From NCBI GenBank assembly GCA_029859145.1, contig JAOUDT010000004.1, positions 1 through 22,776 of the forward strand: DNA of 22,776 nt, written 5' to 3'. Shown one piece after another: positions 15,763 to 22,077 of the stretch (position 1 is its first letter; each line of letters begins with the position of its first letter). The notes beneath the pieces are model-generated. The model was not told where the DNA came from. It did no database searches and saw only the letters and a list, made by a program, of their open reading frames with translations. A program made the position numbers and the translations under genes. This DNA is from Dehalococcoidia bacterium. GTDB taxonomy: Bacteria > Chloroflexota > Dehalococcoidia > GIF9 > AB-539-J10.

Positions 15763-15874
15763 TTTTGCGGACATTGTGCCGACATTTTTCCTTACTTCGA
15801 CCCACTGGATTTGGGCATACTGTACTATTACAAACTAGGATTGTATGGTAGACTTTCTCAAACAGAAGGAGAAA

Positions 15875-16183
15875 ATGATAAAGGTTATCGAAGGCTACGA
15901 ACTGAAGAAGGGTGCAGATATACAACCTTTGTTTCTGAAGCTGAGGTCATATGCCATGACATTTCCGGGTTTCATTAGCGTTGAGCATATCAGAAGCTTG
16001 AAAGGCACTGCTATTGCCGCTCTGCTATACAACTGGAGCCAACGTGAGGATTGGGAGGCATGGGAGAGTTCAAAGCTTAGAAAACAGATACTAGGAGAGG
16101 CAGAGACACTCTTGGTATCGGAGCCAAGAATAACGCTATATGAAGTAATACCCACATCGGCTTGGACATACACGAAATATTAG
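15875..16183 (+). CDS. Small ABM-fold (antibiotic biosynthesis monooxygenase-like) protein
   Basis: A 102-residue protein resembling the dimeric alpha-beta barrel (ABM) family: a first strand (MIKVIEGYELKKG), a helix ending in FPGFISVEHIRS, a strand, then WSQREDWEAWESSKLRKQI and a last strand EPRITLYEV. The pattern W..ED...W..S..R is typical of this fold. Members include heme-degrading and quinone-forming monooxygenases and many proteins of unknown role; no cofactor residues identify which. The ATG at 15875 is chosen because AGAAGGAG lies 5 bases before it; an ATG at 15845 in frame has no ribosome site. It stands alone, divergent from the tRNA gene. Confidence 0.72.
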   Translation: MIKVIEGYELKKGADIQPLFLKLRSYAMTFPGFISVEHIRSLKGTAIAALLYNWSQREDWEAWESSKLRKQILGEAETLLVSEPRITLYEVIPTSAWTYTKY

Positions 16184-16222
16184 GTTCAAATCGTGGTCCA
16201 GGCCATCAAAAATCAACTAGAT

Positions 16223-16260
16223 GCGCGATTCTATGCCTGGCAGTAGCGCGCGATAATTTT
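16223..16260 (+). terminator. Weak candidate terminator after the ABM-like gene
   Basis: GCGCG (16223-16227) pairs with CGCGC (16247-16251), with a small inner GCC/GGC stem, and is followed by GATAATTTT. The T-run is short, so this is only a candidate. Confidence 0.3.
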
Positions 16261-16272
16261 GAGTAGATTCGG

Positions 16273-16313
16273 AGCCCCACCAGACTTCTACATTGTGTGC
16301 CGTCTTGGGGGCT
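16273..16313. repeat. Imperfect hairpin in the gap 16184-16364
   Basis: AGCCCC (16273-16278) pairs with GGGGCT (16308-16313) and AGAC (16282-16285) with GTCT (16302-16305), leaving a small internal loop and a 16-base apical loop. No T-run follows. The rest of this 181-base gap between the ABM-like gene and the minus-strand unknown gene shows nothing else. Confidence 0.35.
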
Positions 16314-16364
16314 ATCTGACACGAAGGTGCTGGCAGAGGCGAATCAGGGGAAACTCAGGCAGTG

Positions 16365-16673
16365 TCAAGCGTCCTGAGCTTTGACAAACGGGAAAGCGAC
16401 TGCGAACGGTACTTCCTTTTTGTATAGTGAGTGGTAAAGAGATACGGCTTCGTTTATCTCCAAAGGGACGATTTCCCCTGTTTCAACCTCGTGTGGCAAC
16501 AGCGTTTGATACTGGGCAAAGAAATTGCCGTTTGGCGTTCTGAACAAGAACGTATTGCGGCCACCTTGCTCCCAGCTATAGCCGTTCCAATATTCGTCAT
16601 GGGCTATTAGCGTGGCTTTGTCTGTGCGGTATCGCTTGCCCGCGACAACCCAAGTCATGTTTTGTGGTTGCAT
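16365..16673 (-). CDS. Small protein of unknown function
   Basis: A 102-residue soluble protein. Its middle, GKRYRTDKATLIAHDEYWNG followed by NTFLFRTPNGNFFAQYQ, resembles a group of short bacterial proteins with the pattern GK.Y.T..A.LIA ... LYRT..GN.F, often seen on plasmids and phages or beside defence genes; this resemblance is from memory and no function is known. The ATG at 16673 has a strong GGAGGTGA ribosome site, which argues for a real gene. A TATAAT box lies about 75 bases upstream. No Cys, no membrane segment, no signal peptide. It stands alone between the ABM-like gene and rnpB. Confidence 0.7.
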   Translation of the reverse strand: MQPQNMTWVVAGKRYRTDKATLIAHDEYWNGYSWEQGGRNTFLFRTPNGNFFAQYQTLLPHEVETGEIVPLEINEAVSLYHSLYKKEVPFAVAFPFVKAQDA

Positions 16674-16745
16674 CGGTTCACCTCCAGTTCTACTTCCGGC
16701 TCAAGCTGCGCTTGCATCGCTTGGGCCCTGTCGTCATCCTCCTAC

Positions 16746-16751
16746 ATTATA
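16746..16751 (-). promoter_or_regulatory. Candidate -10 box for the 102-residue unknown gene
   Basis: A perfect TATAAT preceded directly by TG on the minus strand lies about 73 bases upstream of the ATG at 16673. No good -35 is present at 16-18 bases. The rest of the interval 16674-16890 shows nothing I can name. Confidence 0.35.
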
Positions 16752-16894
16752 CATCAAGAATGCGTCTTGTTGCTGCTCTGTAAGTCAGCTTCGAGGACTA
16801 GATAAACGTCAAAGCTCCCAGATTGACGTTGTTTCGGCGTCAAACCACCTGGGACCAGCTGTCGCCGGCAAGGACTCGCGGTCAGTTCCAAAAT

Positions 16895-16923
16895 TTGACC
16901 TCCGTTTCAGTTAGCTATAGAAT
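16895..16923 (+). promoter_or_regulatory. Promoter of rnpB
   Basis: TTGACC (16895-16900, five of six) and TAGAAT (16918-16923, five of six) are 17 bases apart. The expected transcription start at about 16930 is the first base of the RNase P P1 helix, so promoter and RNA end agree. Confidence 0.72.
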
Positions 16924-16929
16924 AGATTT

Positions 16930-17331
16930 GGGCGAGTAAACCAGGTGACCGCCCCTATATGATTGGGGAGGAAAGTCCGAGCTCCGCCGAGCAGGGCGCT
17001 GGGTAACACCCAGGAGGGGAGACCCTACGGAAAGTGCCACAGAAACACACCGCCAGCGGCCGGCTTAGCCAGTGCGGGCAAGGGTGAAATGGCGAGGTAA
17101 GAGCTCACCAGCAACCAGGAGACTAGTTGGCTGGACAAACCCCGCCCGGAGCAAGACCAAATAAGAGGGCCCAACTACCCCGAAGCCTGCGGACTCCGGG
17201 GTAAGTTTAAGGTGCTCGGCCAAGACCCTTGGGTTGGTCGCTTGACTCTGATGGTAACATCAGAGCTAGATGGATGGTCACCACCCCGACGCGGTCGGGG
17301 CACAGAACTCGGCTTATAGGTTTACTCGCCC
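16930..17331 (+). ncRNA. rnpB: RNase P RNA (bacterial type A)
   Basis: The catalytic RNA that removes 5' leaders from tRNA precursors. The universal core is clear: GAGGAAAGTCCGAGCTCC (from about 16967) in the P4/J region, CACAGAAACACACCGCC (about 17039-17055), AGGGTGAAATGGCGAGGTAAGAGC (seen in parts, 17080-17104), the GGAGCAAGACCAAATA block (about 17147-17162) and the 3' ACAGAACTCGGCTTATAGG. The ends are set by the P1 helix, in which GGGCGAGTAAACC (16930-16942) pairs with GGTTTACTCGCCC (17319-17331); TT/AA outside extends it by two pairs. Length about 402 bases is normal for type A. No strong terminator is seen after it. Confidence 0.97.
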
Positions 17332-17452
17332 AAGAAAAGTTTTCCAGGCCTTGTATGCGGCAAACGACAGGGATGAGACCCAAGCCTTGGCCAGAGGGTT
17401 GTTTAAGGAAAGAACAAGGGGGAGGACAACATCCTAGTGGCCATAAACAAGT

Positions 17453-17481
17453 TTGTTAAACCGAACCCCCAGGCCTACAAT
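17453..17481 (+). promoter_or_regulatory. Promoter just before an SD-less start codon
   Basis: TTGTTA (17453-17458) and TACAAT (17476-17481) are 17 bases apart. The expected start of transcription at about 17488 is only about 4 bases before the ATG at 17492, so the mRNA would be nearly leaderless. The interval 17332-17452 shows nothing else. Confidence 0.5.
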
Positions 17482-17491
17482 AATCTAATAT

Positions 17492-17719
17492 ATGGATGGC
17501 ATATCACCCCAGCTTCGGGATTTTATTATTTTTTGTGCCCAGAGGCGGAGCCCAGAGTGGCCGGCTATTTACGATGAAATGACCAGAGTAGCCGGAGGAA
17601 AACTGTTCCAAGGCTTGGGCTACAAGGACCTGAAGCAACTGGGATTATCTTTTTCCCTATCTGGCATGGACAAAACCATCCGATTGGTGAGACAAGTTAC
17701 ATCCCAAAACAATCCGTAA
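17492..17719 (+). CDS. Small protein of unknown function
   Basis: A 75-residue protein with a conserved look: PQLRDFIIFCAQRRSPEWP, then YDEMTRVAGGKLFQGLGYKDL and a C-terminal helix LSGMDKTIRLVRQV. It is probably all-helical and soluble, with one Cys. I do not recognise a family. There is no Shine-Dalgarno before the ATG; instead a promoter places the transcript start within a few bases of it, so translation may be leaderless. It is 37 bases upstream of the phosphodiesterase gene and may be co-transcribed with it. Other starts inside the frame would remove conserved-looking sequence. Confidence 0.6.
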   Translation: MDGISPQLRDFIIFCAQRRSPEWPAIYDEMTRVAGGKLFQGLGYKDLKQLGLSFSLSGMDKTIRLVRQVTSQNNP

Positions 17720-17756
17720 CAAGCATTGTACAGCCTTTCACCACGAGGAGGTGGCT

Positions 17757-18221
17757 ATGCGGATAGCTGTACTTGGTGACACCCACGTAAACAAGCTCGA
17801 ATACCTCCCCAAAAAGATAATCGATGCCCTCTCCACAGTAGATTTGATAATCCACGCTGGAGACTTCACCGATGTTCAACTGCTCAATGAGTTGAAACAG
17901 TTCAGGGAGGTGAAAGCAGTTCATGGTAATATGGATTCAAGGCAGCTAAAATGTGTACTCCCGGTCAAGGAAATAGTCCAAACAAAGAACAAACGAATCG
18001 GCATAATTCACGGCTCGGGCGATCCCTGGGGAATAGAGGAGAGGGTGAGAAAGGTGTTTGAGTCAGACCGGATTGATATTATCGTCTACGGCCATTCTCA
18101 CCGATCCCAGAACAAGGTCATCAATGACATTCTGTTTTTCAATCCCGGCAAGGCTGCAGACTCTTTTGGTATTCTCACGATCGATGGAGAAGCCCAAGGG
18201 GAAATAATTAGCTCTCGATGA
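17757..18221 (+). CDS. YfcE/MJ0936-type metal-dependent phosphodiesterase
   Basis: A 154-residue calcineurin-like phosphoesterase. All metal-site motifs are present: GDTH (D8, H10), HAGDF (D36), GNMD (N58), H85 in IIHGSGDP and GHSH (H113, H115). Family members bind two divalent metals and hydrolyse phosphodiester bonds in small substrates; natural substrates are mostly unknown. The start ATG at 17757 is chosen over GTG at 17751 because GAGGAGG (17745-17751) sits at the proper distance from it. It ends four bases from the convergent MEMO-like gene. Confidence 0.88.
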   Translation: MRIAVLGDTHVNKLEYLPKKIIDALSTVDLIIHAGDFTDVQLLNELKQFREVKAVHGNMDSRQLKCVLPVKEIVQTKNKRIGIIHGSGDPWGIEERVRKVFESDRIDIIVYGHSHRSQNKVINDILFFNPGKAADSFGILTIDGEAQGEIISSR

Positions 18222-18225
18222 CTGT

Positions 18226-19059
18226 TTACCGTTTTATCACAATAGAGCCGTAGCCAACTACTCGGGAGAAATCGCCGCCAGTATCTCCGCTGGTGGCATA
18301 CTTCAATAGACTTGCCTTTTTGCCCTTCATTTCTTTGGAAGCGACGATAGCTGCAGCCACTGGACCATACCCACACATAGTACAGCCAAGTCTCTCACAG
18401 CGCTCGTACAGCCCTTCCTCATCAAGAGCAATTATGGCCTCTATCACCGAGCTATCCTTTTCCATAGCTACAGAGTGAGGTTCATAATGCGTAAGATCGC
18501 TGCTGGCAATGACTATCAAGTTCTCGCCCGCTTGCCCAACAGACTTACCCACTATTCGAGCTGTTTCTATGTCTTGAGCCAGCATAGTTATCGGCACAAT
18601 TCTCACCTTCCCATACAGGTATTGAAGCCAGGGTAATTGCACTTCAATACTGTGCTCATGCATATGAGCTGTTTCGTCCGCTCTAATCACATCCCCCAAA
18701 AGCCTTTGGGCAAGCTTCTTGTCTACTTCTACTTCACCCAAAGGCGTGCTCCAACTGCCCCCTGCCCACAAAGAAACAGGATGCCCATACCCTGTGTGGT
18801 TGGGACCAAGTATCACTGCGGTATCGAATACCCCGTCATCAGCAAGCTCTTTATACGCATGAGCTGCTACTGGCCCAGAGTAGTAGTAACCAGCGTGGGG
18901 CACAACAATGGCCACAATCTTTCTCAGCCCTTTGCTATTCACCCGGGGTATACTCCCAGGTCCAAGCTCATGTTTGTAGCACCATCCGATTTGTTCTTCT
19001 AATTCTTCGGGAGTGCCGGCGTAAAACATACCAGAGACGGCAGGTCTTCTTACCTTCAT
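18226..19059 (-). CDS. MEMO-like protein (AmmeMemoRadiSam system protein B)
   Basis: A 277-residue protein of the MEMO1/class III extradiol dioxygenase-like fold. It starts VRRPAVSGMFYAG, then VPHAGYYYSG (H55), LGPNHTG (H88), EHSIEVQLPWLQYL (135-148) and TMCGYGP with C229; H55, H88 and C229 correspond to the metal-binding residues of human MEMO1. In bacteria and archaea this protein is usually linked to an AMMECR1-like protein A and a radical SAM protein, with unknown function; neither is within the window. The ATG at 19059 is close behind AAGGTG. It follows a 241-residue unknown gene by 8 bases on the same strand, so the two are co-transcribed. Confidence 0.88.
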   Translation of the reverse strand: MKVRRPAVSGMFYAGTPEELEEQIGWCYKHELGPGSIPRVNSKGLRKIVAIVVPHAGYYYSGPVAAHAYKELADDGVFDTAVILGPNHTGYGHPVSLWAGGSWSTPLGEVEVDKKLAQRLLGDVIRADETAHMHEHSIEVQLPWLQYLYGKVRIVPITMLAQDIETARIVGKSVGQAGENLIVIASSDLTHYEPHSVAMEKDSSVIEAIIALDEEGLYERCERLGCTMCGYGPVAAAIVASKEMKGKKASLLKYATSGDTGGDFSRVVGYGSIVIKR

Positions 19060-19067
19060 AGGACACC

Positions 19068-19793
19068 TTACAAATCAGGACTATCTTTGGGCTCTCTTTT
19101 CATCCTTTTCTTGGCCTTTTTCTCGACTCCCTCAGCTTCTCCCTCAGCCTTTCCTTTGCTCTCCTCTGTTACCATATCTATTCCTATCCCAGCTTGGTCA
19201 CGGAGCCAGCGGTGTATCTCGTCCAGAGCTGGTGGGAAGATACTGAACACCTCCACACCACTAGGAAATTGCACCGAGTGCTCCTCTCTAATGAACAGAA
19301 GCCCAGCCTCATCGTCCTTAAGCGTCTCGCTTATCCTTTCAGCAATAGATTCATTTCTCTTCCTTGCCGCCTCAACATAGAATTCAGAAACTTTACTTGC
19401 CACCTTATCGCTTATAAAGCCCAGCATCAGGCATCTCTGCCAGTCCGTGACCTCTTCAAATAATTCCCTTTCTTCAATTGTCTCAAAGACAGCGCCATCA
19501 TCACATTGAGTTTTAACAATTTTATAACTGCTTGGATGCAGCCTCTCCAGGGCCTCTATACCATCCTCACCACATTGAAAGATTGATTCGTGGTAAACCC
19601 GGTTCACCCTCCCAATCTTCGACGCTAAATTGGTTAGCTGTTCTGTAACCTGTTGCCAATAACGACTACATTTTTCTTTGTATTCATCAGGACCTTCCTC
19701 GCCGGAATATACAAGTGTGACGAGGTAAAGCTTCTTTCCCTGCTTGAAGTGCTCAGCTTCCAACCTCTCTATTTTGCCTAATTGCTCTGGCAT
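19068..19793 (-). CDS. Conserved protein of unknown function with charged C-terminal tail
   Basis: A 241-residue soluble protein. Residues about 15-205 look folded: an N-terminal strand KLYLVTLVYSG, long helices, and a C-terminal part LLFIREEHSVQFPSGVEVF followed by FPPALDEIHRWLRDQ. The last ~30 residues are a low-complexity Lys/Glu tail. The FIREEHSVQFP section faintly recalls the third domain of eRF1-like proteins, but I would not name it on that. It is 8 bases upstream of the MEMO-like gene and 89 bases after a Cys-containing small protein gene, all on the minus strand. RBS GGAGAT lies about 9 bases before the ATG. Confidence 0.75.
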   Translation of the reverse strand: MPEQLGKIERLEAEHFKQGKKLYLVTLVYSGEEGPDEYKEKCSRYWQQVTEQLTNLASKIGRVNRVYHESIFQCGEDGIEALERLHPSSYKIVKTQCDDGAVFETIEERELFEEVTDWQRCLMLGFISDKVASKVSEFYVEAARKRNESIAERISETLKDDEAGLLFIREEHSVQFPSGVEVFSIFPPALDEIHRWLRDQAGIGIDMVTEESKGKAEGEAEGVEKKAKKRMKREPKDSPDL

Positions 19794-19882
19794 GGTTATC
19801 TATCTCCAAAAAAGGAAGTCCCCCGAGCTCCCGATCACCTTACATTGAGATGAGCTTAGGTGGAAGAGAACAAAGCCCTTTC

Positions 19883-20209
19883 TCAGGAGTTGTCTTCATC
19901 AGGCTCTCCTTCTTTTCCCCAGTTTTGCATCATCTTCTTGATTTGCTGGGCAAGTTTGGCATCCTCTTTGAGGCGCTGTGTAAACACAGGGCAGCTCTGA
20001 AGAATCATCTCCTGACTCATAGAGGCTATGCTTTCCATGATCTGGTCCAGCTCGCCTTTCGCCTGTTCAGGTAGATTTGTCCCCTGCATGGCTATCCTAA
20101 ACTGTGCGATATCCTCGATGCTAACCTGAACCGGCGTCAGACAGTTTTTATACCAAGGACATTCCTTACATCTGACGAGTGCTGTAACTTCGTCTAAAAT
20201 ATCACCCAT
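19883..20209 (-). CDS. Small cysteine-motif protein of unknown function
   Basis: A 108-residue protein with an N-terminal CKECPWYKNC motif (C14, C17, C23) and a fourth Cys in SCPVF, which together could bind zinc or an iron-sulphur cluster. The rest is helical and charged, including a Met/Gln-rich amphipathic section and an acidic C-terminus. I do not recognise the family. RBS AGGAGG lies about 10 bases before the ATG, and an extended -10 promoter is a few bases further upstream. It leads the minus-strand group that ends with the MEMO-like gene, so a shared role is possible but unproven. Confidence 0.72.
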   Translation of the reverse strand: MGDILDEVTALVRCKECPWYKNCLTPVQVSIEDIAQFRIAMQGTNLPEQAKGELDQIMESIASMSQEMILQSCPVFTQRLKEDAKLAQQIKKMMQNWGKEGEPDEDNS

Positions 20210-20233
20210 TTCCTGATCCTCCTGATTAATGTA

Positions 20234-20242
20234 ATTTTAGCA
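20234..20242 (-). promoter_or_regulatory. Extended -10 promoter for the minus-strand MEMO-like group
   Basis: On the minus strand TGC-TAAAAT (20242-20234) is an extended -10 element, about 25 bases upstream of the ATG at 20209, which leaves room for the AGGAGG site. No clear -35 is present. It is divergent from the rplJ promoter. Confidence 0.4.
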
Positions 20243-20349
20243 CTTTCTCTTGGCATAGAGATAATCAAATTCCAGTGAAACTAGGGAAAGAGCTTAGCGT
20301 GACAAAATGTGCATAGGGAATCGCGGCTTGTTACCGACCGCACCCTGGT

Positions 20350-20377
20350 TTTACTAATTAGTTCCTTATGCTATAAT
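20350..20377 (+). promoter_or_regulatory. Promoter of rplJ-rplL
   Basis: A perfect -10 TATAAT (20372-20377) has TTTACT (20350-20355) at 16 bases as a fair -35. Transcription would start at about 20384, exactly at the 5' arm of the leader structure. The bases 20243-20349 show nothing else. Confidence 0.6.
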
Positions 20378-20383
20378 AAATGA

Positions 20384-20476
20384 GCGCCAGTGACAGCAGG
20401 TACCCTGGGGGTTTAAATGGTCTGCCTGCCGAGGCCAAAGTTGCCCCTGTGTTCACTGGCACAGGGATTTTTTGTT
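20384..20476 (+). ncRNA. Ribosomal protein L10 leader (autoregulatory mRNA structure)
   Basis: A structured leader ahead of rplJ, of the kind by which the L10(L12) complex represses its own operon. GCCAGTGA (20386-20393) pairs with TCACTGGC (20453-20460) to close a domain; inside it GCAGG (20396-20400) pairs with CCTGC (20425-20429), followed by CGAGGCC as in the kink-turn site of L10 leaders. The closing helix uses bases that the downstream terminator hairpin needs, so the two structures exclude each other. The family match is by recognition of layout and motif, not by a covariance search. Confidence 0.75.
20445..20473 (+). terminator. Intrinsic terminator (attenuator) in the L10 leader
   Basis: CCCTGTG (20445-20451) pairs perfectly with CACAGGG (20460-20466) around an eight-base loop and is followed by a run of six T (20468-20473). 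Its position 50 bases before the rplJ ATG marks it as a regulatory attenuator rather than an operon end. Confidence 0.8.
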
Positions 20477-20523
20477 ATAGACTTCCTCTCCCACAGTGAG
20501 AAGGAGTCGAAAAGAGGGCGAAT

Positions 20524-21045
20524 ATGTTGAAAGAAAAGAAGGCGCAAATAGTAAGCAATCTATCCGATGATCTGTCGCGGAGCACTATTATCATCGCTAC
20601 TAATTATCAGGGCCTGCTTGCCAAACAAATGGCCGAGCTGCGCAATGCTTTGACAAAAGCAGGTATCGGATATCATGTGGTCAAAAACACTCTGGTCTAT
20701 CGTGCCGCTGACCAGGCAGGTAAGCCGCACCTGAAGGATATAGTCGAAGGTCCCGTGGCACTGGCTTTCGGCTATGATGATGCAGTCAATATGGCCAAAG
20801 CCTTCAACCAATACATCAAATCTACTGGATTGTCTCTGCAAATCAAGGGAGGATTGTTGGGAGACCGAATTCTGATCCCAGAGGAACTGGCAAGCCTGGC
20901 TAATTTGCCACCTAAGGAAGTCCTTATCTCCAAATTGATCGGGCAACTACAGGCCCCTGTGTCGACTTTACATAACATTCTCAGTTTTCCCTTACGGGGG
21001 CTGCTGACCGTATTACAAAACAAGGCTCAAATCACTAGCCAATAA
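20524..21045 (+). CDS. rplJ: 50S ribosomal protein L10
   Basis: A 173-residue protein of normal length. The N-terminal rRNA-binding part is clear (KKAQIVSNLSDDLSRS, then VVKNTLVYRAADQAG), followed by GPVALAFGYDD and the C-terminal helix that holds L7/L12 dimers. L10 forms the base of the ribosomal stalk on 23S rRNA and recruits translation factors through L12. Expression is probably controlled by the leader and attenuator just upstream. The gene is 14 bases before rplL. The usual upstream neighbours rplK and rplA are not next to it. Confidence 0.96.
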   Translation: MLKEKKAQIVSNLSDDLSRSTIIIATNYQGLLAKQMAELRNALTKAGIGYHVVKNTLVYRAADQAGKPHLKDIVEGPVALAFGYDDAVNMAKAFNQYIKSTGLSLQIKGGLLGDRILIPEELASLANLPPKEVLISKLIGQLQAPVSTLHNILSFPLRGLLTVLQNKAQITSQ

Positions 21046-21059
21046 CAAAGGAGGAAATC

Positions 21060-21575
21060 ATGTCACCAGAAGAAGTAGAGAAAGAAGCTAAAGAAGGGGA
21101 GGTAAAGAAAACCTCCAGGGCAAAAAAGGAAGTCAAGGAAGAGGAGGTAAAAGAAGCTCCAACAGCAAAGAAACAAGCTAAGGTTTTGACCAAGGAAGAA
21201 ATCATTGCTGCCATTAAGAGTATGACAGTGCTGGACCTGGCTGATTTGGTCAAGACACTGGAGAATGAATTCGGGGTCAGCGCTGCTCCGGTAGCAGTAG
21301 CAGCGGCAGCGGTGCCGGCAGCTGCTCCTGGCGCGCAAGCTGCGGCGCCAGCAGCGGAGGAAAAGACAGAATTCACCGTCACCTTGAAGAGCTTTGGCGA
21401 AAAGAAAATCGAAGTTATTAAGGCAGTCCGCGAGGTAACCACCCTGGGATTGAAGCAAGCCAAGGATTTGGTGGAAGCTGCTCCGCAGGTAGTGAAAGAA
21501 GGCGTCCCCAAGGAAGAAGCCGACACAATGAAACAGAAACTGGAAGCTGCCGGAGCGACCGTAGAGATTAAGTAG
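21060..21575 (+). CDS. rplL: 50S ribosomal protein L7/L12 with N-terminal extension
   Basis: A 171-residue protein; most bacterial L7/L12 are about 120-130. Residues about 42-171 are standard: an N-terminal dimerisation helix (LTKEEIIAAIKSM), a flexible Ala/Pro hinge (about 79-100) and the C-terminal factor-binding domain EKTEFTVTLKSFGEKKIEVI through LKQAKDLVEAAP to the final EIK. The first ~41 residues are an extra Lys/Glu-rich segment. The ATG at 21060 has a near-ideal AAAGGAGG, and no ATG lies near the normal domain start, so the extension is part of the protein. A similar extension could contact L10, RNA or factors; this is speculation. Confidence 0.95.
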   Translation: MSPEEVEKEAKEGEVKKTSRAKKEVKEEEVKEAPTAKKQAKVLTKEEIIAAIKSMTVLDLADLVKTLENEFGVSAAPVAVAAAAVPAAAPGAQAAAPAAEEKTEFTVTLKSFGEKKIEVIKAVREVTTLGLKQAKDLVEAAPQVVKEGVPKEEADTMKQKLEAAGATVEIK

Positions 21576-21621
21576 GGTTACGTCAAGATTTTCGAATTCT
21601 TGAGGGGGGAGGTTGAGTAAC

Positions 21622-21885
21622 ATGCTTGACGGCAGTTACCGGGTCATCTTGGTGCTGGGAGGATTTTTCGTTCTCCTGGGTATTGCTTTTGTTTTCTGGA
21701 ACAGAAGGGAAAAGAACAAATACTACAACTCTATTTTGTTGACCCAAAGAGATATCAAGGAGACTATAACCCACGAACATGAACGTTTCTGGCTACAGGC
21801 CTGGAAGATAGGGGGCTGGATCTCGCTTGTCGTCGGTATTGTACTGCTGATTATTGGCGTGATCTTCTGGCGGGCCGCGCCTTGA
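21622..21885 (+). CDS. Small membrane protein with two transmembrane helices
   Basis: An 87-residue protein with hydrophobic helices at about residues 6-25 (RVILVLGGFFVLLGIAFVF) and 63-83 (WISLVVGIVLLIIGVIF), joined by a charged, probably cytoplasmic loop of about 35 residues. No family is recognised. The ATG at 21622 is chosen over the TTG at 21613, because GGGGGGAGG (21604-21612) abuts the TTG but is correctly spaced from the ATG. It is 46 bases after rplL and likely on the same transcript, where rpoB would often be found in other bacteria. Confidence 0.7.
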   Translation: MLDGSYRVILVLGGFFVLLGIAFVFWNRREKNKYYNSILLTQRDIKETITHEHERFWLQAWKIGGWISLVVGIVLLIIGVIFWRAAP

Positions 21886-22077
21886 GCTTATCCTAGCTCT
21901 GGAGAGCAGGGAAGGAACCCTCAACAAGGCAGTTCGCCTCTTCGGGCTTGGATGCTTCACAAAAGCGGGCTAGTCGCTGCCATTCCAGTGCGCCAATGAA
22001 GAGTCCTCCCAATCCACTCTCAGAAAGGAAACAGTTCCTTCATGTCGCTCGACCCGCATGCCGGACAAGCTCTGCGT
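21886..22077. other. Gap between the membrane protein gene and comM
   Basis: 192 bases without a convincing gene. A minus-strand frame of 39 codons from a TTG at 22012 to TAG at 21893 has a protein-like composition but no ribosome site. A 6-bp AT-rich hairpin, AAGGAA (22025-22030) with TTCCTT (22035-22040), could weakly terminate comM on the minus strand. Confidence 0.3.

Noticed and set aside
16612..16914. 100-codon plus-strand frame antisense to the 102-residue gene
   Set aside because: It covers the N-terminus and ribosome site of a better-supported gene and reads into the rnpB promoter; no ribosome site.
17229..17459. 76-codon plus-strand frame overlapping the end of rnpB
   Set aside because: Most of it lies within the conserved RNase P RNA, and it has no ribosome site or protein-like pattern.
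21035..21623. 163- and 186-codon minus-strand frames opposite rplL
   Set aside because: Low-complexity shadows produced by the Lys/Glu/Ala-rich rplL coding strand.
21893..22012. 39-codon minus-strand frame between the membrane protein gene and comM
   Set aside because: Protein-like composition, but only a TTG start, no ribosome site and no recognised family; noted in the gap entry only.
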